Source: Oribacterium sp. oral taxon 102
Lineage (GTDB): Bacteria; Bacillota; Clostridia; Lachnospirales; Lachnospiraceae
NCBI RefSeq assembly: GCF_013394775.1
Contig: NZ_JABXYT010000001.1
Coordinates: 1,987,501 to 2,051,500 of the forward strand
Length of the DNA: 64,000 nucleotides
Reading direction: 5' to 3'
The number at the start of each line of letters is the position of its first letter. Within the stretch, counting starts at the first letter, position 1. The notes beneath the pieces were generated by a model. The model was not told the origin of the DNA and ran no database searches. It was given only the letters and a program-made list of their open reading frames with translations. Below, in pieces: positions 7,773-15,653 of the stretch. A program made the translations under genes and the position numbers.

Positions 7773-9658
7773 ACCTCCCCCAGAGAAGCAATCGCCTGCG
7801 ATTGCCCTGAACCGTTCAAAGCCGCGTGGCTCCCCCGATCTTTGATCGAGGGCTGCGTCGAAATATGCCAGCTTACCGCACGCCTATAGTCCTCCCACAG
7901 CCGTGCGTACAGCCCTGCCCTCTCCAGCAGCTCCGCATGCGTTCCCTGCTCTGTGAGCCGTCCCTTGTCCAGCACGAAGATCCGATCCGCGCCGACGACA
8001 GTGGAGAGGCGGTGCGCGATCATCAGGACAGTCTTTCCCTTCGTCAGCTCCGAAAGCGCCCGCTGTATCAGCGCCTCATTTTCCGGATCCGCAAAGGCAG
8101 TCGCTTCATCCAGCACTACGATCGGCGCGTCCTTCAGGATCGCGCGGGCGAGCGCGATGCGCTGCCGTTCACCGCCGGAGAGATAGGTCCCCTCAGAGCC
8201 GATCCGCGTATCGATCCCCTCGGGCAGCTTCGCAATAATATCCCCGCACTGCGCAGCGGCAAGTGCCGCCTCCACCTCCGCACGGCCGGCGGTCGGACGG
8301 GCAAGCCTTACATTCTCCAGAATGCTGGTTCTGAACAGGTGATCATTCTGAAATACAAAGGCAATCTGCCGCATCAGCACCTCGTGTGCGATGTTTCGGA
8401 CATCCACGCCGCCGAGCTCCACCGCGCCGGATGTCACATCCCAGAAACGGGGAATCAGGCTGGCTGCGGTCGTCTTGCCGCCGCCGGACGGCCCGACCAG
8501 CGCCACAGTCTGCCCCGCTTCGACATGAAAGGAAACCTCGCGCAGCGCAGGCTCTTCCGCTCCCTCGTAGCGGAAGCTGACGTCCCGGAAGCGGATGTCA
8601 TGTCCTGTCGGCACCTGCGGCGCAGCAGGTTCCTGCAGACGCGGCGCGGACATCACTGTATCGATCCTGTCAAGCGCCGTACCTGCCAGCATGGACTCTC
8701 CCGCCGCAAACATGATGCGTGCCAGCGCAGTCGAAATGATTGCGGAGAATACCGCATAGAAAACAAAATTCGTGATGAAGATGCGGAAGCTGCCCTCCGC
8801 TGTCCCCGGAGCGAGCAGCAGCACCGCCGGAACCAGAAAGACGAATGCGCCCTCCGTCGCCGTCAGATTGATCGACTGCGGCAGACGGCAGATCTTTCCC
8901 TGATAATACTCTGTTTTCTCACTGTAATCCTCGATCGCCCTCCGGAATGCCTTGAAGGAATATACCGTCTGCTGGAAGATCTTGACCACCGGAATGCCGC
9001 GGACATACTCGGTACCCGCCTTGCTGATGCGATCCTGCGCCGCCTGATACTCCGCGATCAGCCCGGCGTTCTTCCCGCCCATCATGGAAAACATGGCGGC
9101 GAAGGAAACCACCGCGGCGAGGAGGCAGGCAGCTCCCATTCTCCAGTCAAAGAGCAGCATCAGCGCCAGCATTCCCACAAGCATCGCCGCTGTCCCGGCG
9201 ATGTCCGCCAGATTGTGCGCGAGCATGGTCTCCGTCTCTGCCGCCGCGCCGTCCAGGCGGTTCCGGAGCAGTCCCGAGGCATTGCTGTCGAAGAAGCCGA
9301 GCGGCGCCTGCATCAGGCGCGCCATCCCCTGCTTCCGAATATTGGCGGCGGTTCGAAACGCCGCGAGATGCGTACACATCAGCGCCATGAAATAGACGAC
9401 GATTCCGCCTGCCGCGAAGGCAAATGCCGCCCAGCCGTATGCTGCAATATGCCTTGCCGCAGTCCAGTCCGGCGCTGCCGCGATCAGATCCCTCGCCACA
9501 AGCCAGATGCAGATATACGGTGCCATTCCGAGAAGCATCGCAATCCCGGAAAGCGTCATTCCCAGATACGTCAGCCTCCTGTAATGCCCCGCGTAGCCCA
9601 GCAGCTCCGAAAGCACCGACCGTTTTCGCTCTTTTCTCTCTCCCTTTTCCATAAGCAT
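7769..9658 (-). CDS. ABC exporter, fused membrane and ATPase subunit (first of pair)
   Basis: About 629 residues from ATG 9658, chosen because GAGGAG lies 6 nt upstream; a longer frame from 9751 runs into operator-like DNA. Six-helix domain then ATPase with Walker A VGPSGGGKTT, signature LSGGERQR and Walker B IVVLDEATA; here the residue after the catalytic region reads FADPENE, as in heterodimeric exporters. The last 30 or so codons after YRRAVSWHIS are not family-like and are read from a 68-bp repeat inserted at 7785-7852, so the C-terminus has been extended by repeat DNA. Confidence 0.9.
   Translation of the reverse strand: MLMEKGERKERKRSVLSELLGYAGHYRRLTYLGMTLSGIAMLLGMAPYICIWLVARDLIAAAPDWTAARHIAAYGWAAFAFAAGGIVVYFMALMCTHLAAFRTAANIRKQGMARLMQAPLGFFDSNASGLLRNRLDGAAAETETMLAHNLADIAGTAAMLVGMLALMLLFDWRMGAACLLAAVVSFAAMFSMMGGKNAGLIAEYQAAQDRISKAGTEYVRGIPVVKIFQQTVYSFKAFRRAIEDYSEKTEYYQGKICRLPQSINLTATEGAFVFLVPAVLLLAPGTAEGSFRIFITNFVFYAVFSAIISTALARIMFAAGESMLAGTALDRIDTVMSAPRLQEPAAPQVPTGHDIRFRDVSFRYEGAEEPALREVSFHVEAGQTVALVGPSGGGKTTAASLIPRFWDVTSGAVELGGVDVRNIAHEVLMRQIAFVFQNDHLFRTSILENVRLARPTAGRAEVEAALAAAQCGDIIAKLPEGIDTRIGSEGTYLSGGERQRIALARAILKDAPIVVLDEATAFADPENEALIQRALSELTKGKTVLMIAHRLSTVVGADRIFVLDKGRLTEQGTHAELLERAGLYARLWEDYRRAVSWHISTQPSIKDRGSHAALNGSGQSQAIASLGEV
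7785..7852 (+). repeat. 68-bp double-hairpin repeat, copy 1
   Basis: Consists of hairpin 1 (GCAATCG-cctg-CGATTGC) and hairpin 2 (CTCCCCCGATC, loop TTT, GATCGAGGG). It is homologous over its whole length to copy 2 (11644-11711, inverted) and shares architecture and exact length with copy 3 (27488-27555). This copy lies inside the 3' end of the ABC gene. Confidence 0.85.
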
Positions 9659-9782
9659 TCCCCTCTCCTCGGACAAGGCATCCCCAATACGCATGAGAAA
9701 CGCCCTTCTCCGTGCTTTCCATGATGCGGATCCTGCGATTCCTTCCCGCACTATGCTGCGAATATCCGTTTCCCGGGTTTCT

Positions 9783-9861
9783 TTTAGTTAGTCTAAGCTA
9801 ACTAAATTCCCCAAAAGATATCGAGCCGGACAGCTCGATATCTTGATTAGTTAACACTAAT
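9783..9861 (-). promoter_or_regulatory. Cluster of three palindromes upstream of the ABC exporter
   Basis: Palindrome 1: TTTAGTTAG-N6-CTAACTAAA (9783-9806). Palindrome 2: 12-bp arms AAGATATCGAGC and GCTCGATATCTT around 6 nt (9815-9844). Palindrome 3: ATTAGT-TAAC-ACTAAT (9846-9861). Palindromes 1 and 3 share TTAGTTA half-sites, the style of MarR-family operators; palindrome 2 could instead act as a hairpin or weak terminator (followed by TTTT on the minus strand). No MarR gene lies in the window. Confidence 0.6.
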
Positions 9862-9862
9862 T

Positions 9863-9891
9863 ATGTTAGCACAGCAAGTGCTATATTGCAA
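9863..9891 (-). promoter_or_regulatory. Candidate promoter of ABC exporter operon
   Basis: TTGCAA (9886-9891), 17-bp spacer, TAACAT (9863-9868), with the palindromes immediately downstream where a repressor would block initiation. Confidence 0.5.
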
Positions 9892-9941
9892 GGTTTCCGC
9901 CGCCGAAAATCCGGCGGCTTCGATGCGCCCTCTGCGTCTCT

Positions 9942-11581
9942 CTACCGCTTCAGAAGCAGCTCCGTAAGCTCCTCCACATTCTTTTTCCCGAATTCCGGCG
10001 CCTGCTCTCCGATCACGAAGCAGGGAACGCTCATGACATTATACCTGTCCTTCAGCTCGGGAAAATGGTTCAGATCATAGATATCCACCTTAACCTCGGG
10101 ATTCAGCGTCGCGATTCTTCCCGCCGCGGTCACAAGCTCCGGGCACATCGTACAGCTGAGACTCACCATGATCGTGATCGGTATCCCGGCATCGATTCCT
10201 CCTATTTTCTCCTTCACCTCATCCGGTACAGCCTGCCCCGGTCCGGCGGCATTGTACAGCCCCAGTACAAAGGAAGTGAATTCATGCCCGCCCGGCACGC
10301 CGTGGAAGGTGATGCCCGAGGGACTGCCGTCCTCATGGAGTACCCTGACATAGGGGAGCCCTGCCTCCTCCGATACCGGCAGCTCCCTCACGCGCAGCTT
10401 ATCCGTCAGACCCGACAGCGCCCTCATATATTCCCTTAGCTCTGTGGAAATGTCCCGCTGATCCGGGTGAATCTCGAGGATGAGCTTTCCGTTCATCCTT
10501 TCAAACACTGCCGAGAGCTGCCCCTTCATCTTCTCATCCAGCAGTCCTGCGTTCTCCGATATGCCGGCGATGTTTCCGCTGTCCTGCGTCTTATGCGCCT
10601 TCGCACGATGCGCCGTCATCTCCGTTTCCAGCCCCGTTTTCCTGCGCTGCTTCGAAAGATATTTCTCCATCTCTGTCGCCGCAAGCGCCGCCTCGCCCGT
10701 AGCGGTCACGACCTGTCTGAGCGGCTTTATGCACACGTCGCCTGCCGCAAAAGCCCCTCTCTGCTGGTCTGATTCGAAAAATCCGTGCGCACATAGCCCT
10801 GCGCATCCAGCTCCGCGAGCCCCTTCACAAGCTCCGTGGAGGGCTCATAGCCGGCGAATACGAACACGCCGAAGGTATCTCCGTTTTCCGGCCGGAAGTG
10901 TGTCTCCTCTCCTGTTTTGTTGTTCCTGTAGCAGATGCTTCTGAGCATGGAATCGCCCTCGACCGAAACCACCTCCGTATTGGTCAGGACGGTAATATCG
11001 GGATTTGCCCTCGTTTCCTCCGCGACCTCTCTCGCGCAGGTGAAGTCCTCCTCCCGGACAAGTACGGTCACATGGCGTGCATACCTCGTGAGGAAGACCG
11101 CCTCCTCCGCTGCCGCGAAGCCGCCGCCCACGACAAATACCTCCTTGCCCGAGAAGAATTCTCCGTCACAGGTCGCGCAGTATGCCACACCGTGCCCCTT
11201 AAACTCGGACTCACCCCGGAAACCGATCATTCTGGGATGCGCACCCGTCGCGAGCATTACCCCCAGCGCTCTGACCTCCCCCCGCGTCGTCCTGACCCGC
11301 TTTACCTCCTCCGAGAAGTCCAGCCCCTGTACCTCCGCCAGCAGAAACTCCGCACCGAAGCTCTCCGCCTGTTTTCTCATCTTCTCCGTAAGCTCTGTGC
11401 CGCTCTGCGGCTCCGCGCCGGGATAATTGACGACCTCGGCAGTAATCGTGATCTGTCCGCCAAATTTCTCCTTTTCAATGACGAGCACGCGATAGCATGC
11501 CCTCGCGAGATAGAGCGCGGCAGTGAGTCCCGCAGGTCCTCCGCCCACTATCACGGCGTCATATAAATTTTTGTCTATCAT
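9942..11581 (-). pseudogene. ahpF: AhpF-like NADH:peroxiredoxin reductase, frameshifted
   Basis: Two frames together encode one about 546-residue flavoprotein. Part 1 (11581-10727) is thioredoxin-reductase-like: FAD motif IVGGGPAGLTAA, redox CATC, NAD motif VVGGGFAAAEEA. It then loses frame at EGLLRQ; the other frame resumes as AAGDVCIKPLRQVVTATG, the expected second FAD motif. One T is missing from the run at 10749-10752 (four instead of five). Part 2 carries the tandem thioredoxin-fold domain with CTMC and the cis-Pro loop VPCFVIG. As written, FAD binding and electron transfer to AhpC would be lost. It could be a sequencing error. It lies downstream of ahpC. Confidence 0.85.
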
Positions 11582-11596
11582 AATGCTTCCCTCCGC

Positions 11597-11635
11597 AGAA
11601 AGCCGCGCTGAGCTTCCCTGTCAGCGCGGCTTTCT
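11597..11635 (-). terminator. Strong hairpin between ahpC and ahpF-like gene
   Basis: Perfect 15-bp arms AGAAAGCCGCGCTGA and TCAGCGCGGCTTTCT around 9 nt. On the minus strand it ends TTTCT and is followed at once by the ribosome site CGGAGGG of the ahpF-like gene. It may be a partial terminator or mRNA stabiliser that lowers reductase relative to AhpC. Confidence 0.6.
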
Positions 11636-11643
11636 GATTGTTG

Positions 11644-11711
11644 CCCCCGATCGAAGATCGGGGGAGCCCTGCGGCTTTGAGCAGCTCAAGGCAATCGTTC
11701 ACGATTGCTTC
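11644..11711 (-). repeat. 68-bp double-hairpin repeat, copy 2
   Basis: Inverted copy of the element at 7785-7852; about 80 percent identical by eye over all 68 positions. Hairpin 2 here is perfect (CCCCCGATC-GAA-GATCGGGGG, 11644-11664); hairpin 1 is GCAATCG-ttca-CGATTGC. It lies in the ahpC-ahpF gap. Confidence 0.85.
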
Positions 11712-11746
11712 TTTGTTGCCTCCGATCTCTGATCTCTACCGTACCA

Positions 11747-12310
11747 TCAAAGCGCGCCGACAAGATCCAGGCTGGGCTTCAGCGTCTTCGCGCCTGGCTG
11801 CCACTTCGCAGGGCACACCTCATCTCCATGCTCATGCACAAACCGGCACGCCTCTACCTTTCTCAGCAGCTCGTCGGCATTCCTTCCCACATTCCCCGCA
11901 TTGATCTCATACGCTGCGATCCTGCCCTCGGGATTCACAACGAAGGTGCCCCGCTCTGCCAGTCCGCTGTCCTCGATCAGCACCTCGAAATCCTTCGCCA
12001 GCGCCTGCGTGGGATCTGCCAGCATCGGATATTCTATTTTGGAAATTCTTTCCGAATGGTCGTGCCATGCCTTATGTACGAAATGTGTGTCGCAGGATAC
12101 CGAATAAATTTCGCAGCCCACCGCCTTGAACTTCGCGTAATTGTTCTGGAGATCCTCCAGCTCTGTCGGACACACAAAGGTGAAGTCCGCCGGATAGAAG
12201 AAGAAAACGCTCCACTTCCCCATGATATCCGCCTTTGTGACCGTCTTGAAATCATTATTCTGGTAAGCCTGTACCTTGAAATCCGCTACTTCCTTGTTAA
12301 TCAGTGACAT
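11747..12310 (-). CDS. ahpC: Peroxiredoxin AhpC (typical 2-Cys)
   Basis: 187 residues from ATG 12310, preceded by AAGGAGG; the frame extends upstream to 12367 but without a ribosome site. Peroxidatic Cys sits in YPADFTFVCPTELEDL and the resolving Cys in GDEVCPAKW; the start MSLINKEVADFKVQAYQ is typical of AhpC. It reduces H2O2 and organic peroxides in the cytosol and would take electrons from the AhpF-like protein encoded just downstream. Confidence 0.96.
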   Translation of the reverse strand: MSLINKEVADFKVQAYQNNDFKTVTKADIMGKWSVFFFYPADFTFVCPTELEDLQNNYAKFKAVGCEIYSVSCDTHFVHKAWHDHSERISKIEYPMLADPTQALAKDFEVLIEDSGLAERGTFVVNPEGRIAAYEINAGNVGRNADELLRKVEACRFVHEHGDEVCPAKWQPGAKTLKPSLDLVGAL

Positions 12311-12398
12311 CTTGCAGTCCTCCTTTGTTTTCTGTGTTTTCTTTGTTTTTCCCTGCCTCCCCGACAATCTCCTTATTTCCTTCTTTGTCGCCGCAAGA

Positions 12399-12414
12399 AT
12401 TAGCTATTGCTAAC
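12399..12414 (-). promoter_or_regulatory. Palindrome upstream of ahpC
   Basis: TTAGC-TATT-GCTAA (core 12400-12413) lies in the very AT-rich divergent region between ahpC and the AraC gene, about 90 bp before ahpC. Possible operator; it does not match a PerR box. Confidence 0.4.
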
Positions 12415-12499
12415 TTTATTTATATAATATAATCTTTTTATTGATAAATATTGGATTATTTACCAAATTTTTTATATTATTTTATTTTTATAGGAAATA

Positions 12500-12528
12500 T
12501 TGTATTATTTGTCACCTTATGTTATAGA
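12500..12528 (+). promoter_or_regulatory. Candidate promoter of the AraC gene
   Basis: TTGTAT (12500-12505), 17-bp spacer, TATAGA (12523-12528), about 50 bp before the start codon. Confidence 0.5.
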
Positions 12529-12576
12529 TAGAGGCAGATCCATGTATCCAGAGCTGAAATAAACAGGAGGGCGGAA

Positions 12577-13497
12577 ATGCAGGTCTCTTCCTTTGAACAC
12601 AAAAAAAGCGGCGAACACAACAAGAGCGTCAGTCCGCATAAATACAGCTTCGAGCTTCTTCCGATCACGCTGGAACGAGAAACCGTTGACGCGGAAAACA
12701 GCCATGAGGAGCTCCTGCATTGGCACGACGAGGTCGAGCTGATCCGGATCAACCGCGGGAACATTCATTGTCATGTCAATGATTCCGATCTCCTGCTGCA
12801 TCCCGGAGAGCTCTGCTTCATCAATTTCGAGCAGCTGCACCGGATCTATAACAGTGAAAAAGCAGTCTGTGATCTGGATGTCCTCACGATCAATCCGGAA
12901 ATGCTTTCGCAGAATAAGAAAATCTATGAGCATTACATAAAGCCGGTGATCGGCAACAAGAACTTCGCGCATGTTCAGATGGACGGCAGGAACAGCTATG
13001 CGAAGCTTATCTCCGATATCTTTGATTCTCTCTACGAGCTAATCCGCGAGAAGCCTGCAGGCTATGAGCTGGACGTGATCGCCTATATTCATATGATCTT
13101 CCGCCGTCTTTATCTGGTCTACATCGCAAGCGACGAGCCGCTCACCTCCTATGGAAGCGACATTTCCCTGCAGCGCAGGATGTCGGCTTACATCTACGAG
13201 CATTATAGGGAAAGAATCTCTCTGGACGATATCGCAGCTGCCGCCGGCATCAGCCGATCGAAATGCGCCTCTCTCTTCCGCATTTATACGCAGAAGACAC
13301 CGATTGCATTCCTAAACAGCTTCCGGCTCGAAATGAGCAGGAAGCTGCTGGAAAATACGGGAGAGCCCATCTCTCAGATCGCTCTGTCCTGCGGCTTCTC
13401 GGAGCAGAGCTACTACAACCGCATGTTCCTGCGTGAATTCGGCTCTACTCCCCTTAAATGGAGGAAGCGTCACAGTGCGGCGGAGAAATCATTATGA
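12577..13497 (+). CDS. AraC family transcriptional regulator
   Basis: 306 residues. N-terminal cupin-like sensor (about 25-120) with LLHWHDEVELIRINRGN and the HPGEL turn; C-terminal AraC double HTH (about 205-300), the first helix pair in ISLDDIAAAAGISRSKCA and the signature region ISQIALSCGFSEQSYYNRMF followed by FGSTPLKWRK. AGGAGGGCGGAA precedes the ATG. Such proteins usually activate sugar or acid catabolic genes. No obvious target is adjacent: it is divergent from ahpC and borders the recombinase island. Confidence 0.9.
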   Translation: MQVSSFEHKKSGEHNKSVSPHKYSFELLPITLERETVDAENSHEELLHWHDEVELIRINRGNIHCHVNDSDLLLHPGELCFINFEQLHRIYNSEKAVCDLDVLTINPEMLSQNKKIYEHYIKPVIGNKNFAHVQMDGRNSYAKLISDIFDSLYELIREKPAGYELDVIAYIHMIFRRLYLVYIASDEPLTSYGSDISLQRRMSAYIYEHYRERISLDDIAAAAGISRSKCASLFRIYTQKTPIAFLNSFRLEMSRKLLENTGEPISQIALSCGFSEQSYYNRMFLREFGSTPLKWRKRHSAAEKSL

Positions 13498-13503
13498 AGC
13501 AGC

Positions 13504-13710
13504 TTATGTGTTTTTCGGAAGCACGGCAATCTCCTGCCCATGCCTGCTGTTCCATTCATTCCGGAAGGCAATACACTGATCCCCCGGAATACTGTTGATA
13601 AAGGAGGAAGCCTTAGAATCCGGTATCTTGACCTCGTAATCGATGCCACCCTTTCGGATGGCATCTTTTTTATCACCTTTAATCAGCGCAAGCCGGTTTT
13701 GTATTTTAGC
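13504..13710 (-). pseudogene. Possible 3' gene remnant, 68 codons without a start
   Basis: A frame without a start codon directly after the recombinase stop reads as normal protein, for example KGDKKDAIRKGGIDYEVKI and later PGDQCIAFRNEWNSRHGQEI, ending VLPKNT at 13504. Composition and codon use look coding, but I do not recognise the family. It could be the truncated end of a gene disrupted when the island inserted. Confidence 0.4.
13642..13671 (+). terminator. Possible terminator after the AraC gene
   Basis: GATGCCACC-CTTTC-GGATGGCATC with one internal mismatch, followed by TTTTTTT on the plus strand, 145 nt after the AraC stop. It overlaps the coding-like remnant on the other strand, so the call is tentative. 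Confidence 0.45.
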
Positions 13711-14632
13711 TCAAACCCGAAAGAGAGCGCATTACCAAGTCAATGTCTTTGTTTTCAAGTTCCTGAATAATGTGCAGATAGGTTTTTTGCGTAGTAGTCA
13801 TACTCGAATGCCCAAGGCGACGGGCAACGCTCGCAATGGAAACACCTGTAAACAACAGCAAAGAGGCGTGCGTATGGCGTAATCCGTGGACAGAGATGAC
13901 AGGGATGTTGCAGGCTTTGCAATGCCTGCTGAGAATGCCATTCACTGTCGAATTATAAACAGCGGAATTGACAAAGATGGGCTTGTCTTCGGGAAGGTGC
14001 TTGACCAATTCAGAGAATTGAATGACGGTTTGCCAGTCGATTTGTTTTTTCCGCACGGATGACTTATTCTTTGTAGGCTGGAAGCCACCCTTTCTCTTGT
14101 AGTCCCAAGTCTTACTTATGAACAGCGTTTGATGTGCAAAGTCGAAGTCTTTGGGGGTTAGTGCCAATGCTTCAGAAAAGCGCATCCCCGTCTTTGCTAC
14201 CAGCAGGATAAAGTAGTCCCAATTCACCTTATCCTTCAGATTAAGTGAGGTCAGAAGCGTATGCAACTCAAACTGATTGAGATACTTGTTTTTCTTAGCA
14301 ACCGGCGGCTTTCCCTTGATGATTGCCTTGCGGGTAGGATCTCTTTCAATCAAGCCTTCATCAACAGCGTCAAGGATAGCTCCCTTGAGCTGGTGATGGA
14401 AATCCATCGTTGTTTGGAGCTCGTGAAACTCAGCATAGTCGTTCAGCAACTGCTGATAAGCGATCCGATTCATATCACATACTCTCAAAGTCGGAATGAG
14501 CCTGACGAGCCATTTTTGAGTCATCAGGTACTTATCCATCGTCACTTTTCTGATTGCCCCTTTCTTGTACACCGTAATCCATTTTGCATAATATTCACAG
14601 AACGAGTCTGTGCTTTTGCTTTCTGTCAGCAT
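13706..14632 (-). CDS. Tyrosine recombinase (phage-integrase family) linked to hsdS
   Basis: 308 residues. N-terminal SAM-like core-binding domain (about 10-100), then catalytic domain with Arg in TGMRFSEAL, Lys in the beta-hairpin following ISKTWDYKRK, HxxR in HGLRHTH, His in LGHSSM and the Tyr nucleophile in KTYLHI. ATG 14632 has GGAGG 7 nt upstream inside the end of the hsdS fragment, so the genes overlap. Recombinases in this position shuffle or invert hsdS specificity segments in type I restriction loci. Short repeats (see findings) are candidate substrates. Confidence 0.9.
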   Translation of the reverse strand: MLTESKSTDSFCEYYAKWITVYKKGAIRKVTMDKYLMTQKWLVRLIPTLRVCDMNRIAYQQLLNDYAEFHELQTTMDFHHQLKGAILDAVDEGLIERDPTRKAIIKGKPPVAKKNKYLNQFELHTLLTSLNLKDKVNWDYFILLVAKTGMRFSEALALTPKDFDFAHQTLFISKTWDYKRKGGFQPTKNKSSVRKKQIDWQTVIQFSELVKHLPEDKPIFVNSAVYNSTVNGILSRHCKACNIPVISVHGLRHTHASLLLFTGVSIASVARRLGHSSMTTTQKTYLHIIQELENKDIDLVMRSLSGLS

Positions 14633-15179
14633 CAAAAGTCCTCCATTTCATTAAAAATGGCTTACGCTGATGAAGGGTGATAAGATCATCTATACCACGG
14701 AAGAATGAAGAAATTTCTCTCTGTTCATCTAGTTCGGGAATCATGACTTCAAGGTTACCAAGCATCTTCCCGGAGATTTCAAGAAAGGGCAATCCAGAGG
14801 CAACGCCTTCTGCCATATCCTTGATTTTATCTCCCATAGAATAGATGAAATATGGGTCTGTTCCTCCCCTTAGAACTAATGACTGGAAACCCTGATTTGT
14901 AGCCGCAGACCTCTGTAAAATAGCCATTTTCCCGATTCCCGCACGGCTCATGAAGAGCACAGTTCTATGAGCTGGAAGCATCTTCGCTGAACTCTTTTGC
15001 AGACCCAATTCTGTTATCTTCCGAGCACTACCAACAGCATATCTTTGACCCTCCATTTCTGCTGGAGCATACCAATCGATATCACCGTCCCAATATGCAG
15101 GGTTGTTCGTATCAGGGGTTCCGCCACCGACTATCTCTGCAAGATCTGACAACTTACGCTGTTCCCAAGAATATGTTGA
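14595..15179 (-). pseudogene. hsdS: Half HsdS: one target-recognition domain of a type I restriction system
   Basis: Begins in frame immediately after the NADAR stop codon and reads TYSWEQRKLSDLAEIVGGGTP, the classic opening of an HsdS target-recognition domain, then PAYWDGDIDWYAPAEM, and ends in the conserved helix with FFRGIDDLITLHQRK before diverging. About 190 residues, versus about 400 for intact HsdS with two domains. It has no native ATG; the first usable start is TTG at 15152. It looks like a movable specificity cassette rather than a working gene. Confidence 0.8.
14659..14671. repeat. Candidate recombination repeat at 3' end of hsdS cassette
   Basis: Minus strand ATCAGCGTAAGCC. The 9-mer CAGCGTAAG recurs in direct orientation at 15153-15161, bounding the recognition domain, and ATCAGCGCAAGCC (12 of 13 identical) occurs inverted at 13682-13694 beyond the recombinase gene. 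Confidence 0.5.
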
Positions 15180-15653
15180 TTACAGCCTTTCACGCACCAT
15201 CATAAGGGCATAACCCAGCAGATTTTGCCCCCGCCATTTTATCCGATCAAGCCTGTTAGGGTCGTGCATTGACAGACCGATGCCCCATATCTGGTCTTTC
15301 ACCGCACATTCTGCAAGAAATGCCTTTCCCGTACCTTTCAGTTGCTCTCTCAACTCGGAATTCTGCGAAAACTTTGCCAAAAGCCCCTCATAGACAACGA
15401 TCTGCCGGACACCGTTCCATAGGTTCTCATCATAGCCGGACACAAGCCGTCCAAGAGTTTTGATTTCGGCAACATTATCCGTGGCGAGAATCTGTGCGGC
15501 AACTTTATCATCGCCAAAGCAGACCGCCTTACGGTACATCATATACTGCTCCATTGAGGAAAAAGTGATGCCATCCAACGTAAATGTGGAGGGATACCAG
15601 TTGCTTAAATATCCGTTTTCTTCATTCGGATTGTGAAAGCAAGTAACAGCCAT
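15180..15653 (-). CDS. NADAR family protein (YbiA/DUF1768-like N-glycosidase or ADP-ribose hydrolase)
   Basis: 157 residues with the NADAR hallmarks: start FHNPNEENGYLSNWYPSTF, SSMEQYMMYRKAV, the middle LGRLVSGYDENLWNG, GTGKAFLAECAVKDQIWGIG and the end WRGQNLLGYALM. Family members hydrolyse N-glycosidic or ADP-ribosyl bonds; some reverse guanine ADP-ribosylation as antitoxins to DarT-like toxins. ATG 15653 overlaps the stop of the upstream gene as TGATG, so the two are coupled. No ADP-ribosyltransferase is recognisable nearby. Confidence 0.85.
   Translation of the reverse strand: MAVTCFHNPNEENGYLSNWYPSTFTLDGITFSSMEQYMMYRKAVCFGDDKVAAQILATDNVAEIKTLGRLVSGYDENLWNGVRQIVVYEGLLAKFSQNSELREQLKGTGKAFLAECAVKDQIWGIGLSMHDPNRLDRIKWRGQNLLGYALMMVRERL

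Noticed and set aside
5937..7889. Long plus-strand open frame of 650 codons
   Set aside because: Antisense shadow of the ABC exporter gene; product is Arg/His-rich with no family likeness.
7826..9724. Long plus-strand open frame of 632 codons
   Set aside because: Shadow of the second ABC exporter gene, same atypical composition.
10727..10760. Programmed frameshift in the ahpF-like gene
   Set aside because: The required -1 slip at CTTTTG does not form a proper slippery heptamer and no stimulatory structure is evident; mutation or error is simpler.
12398..12414. PerR box upstream of ahpC
   Set aside because: The palindrome TTAGC-TATT-GCTAA does not match the PerR consensus TTATAATNATTATAA.
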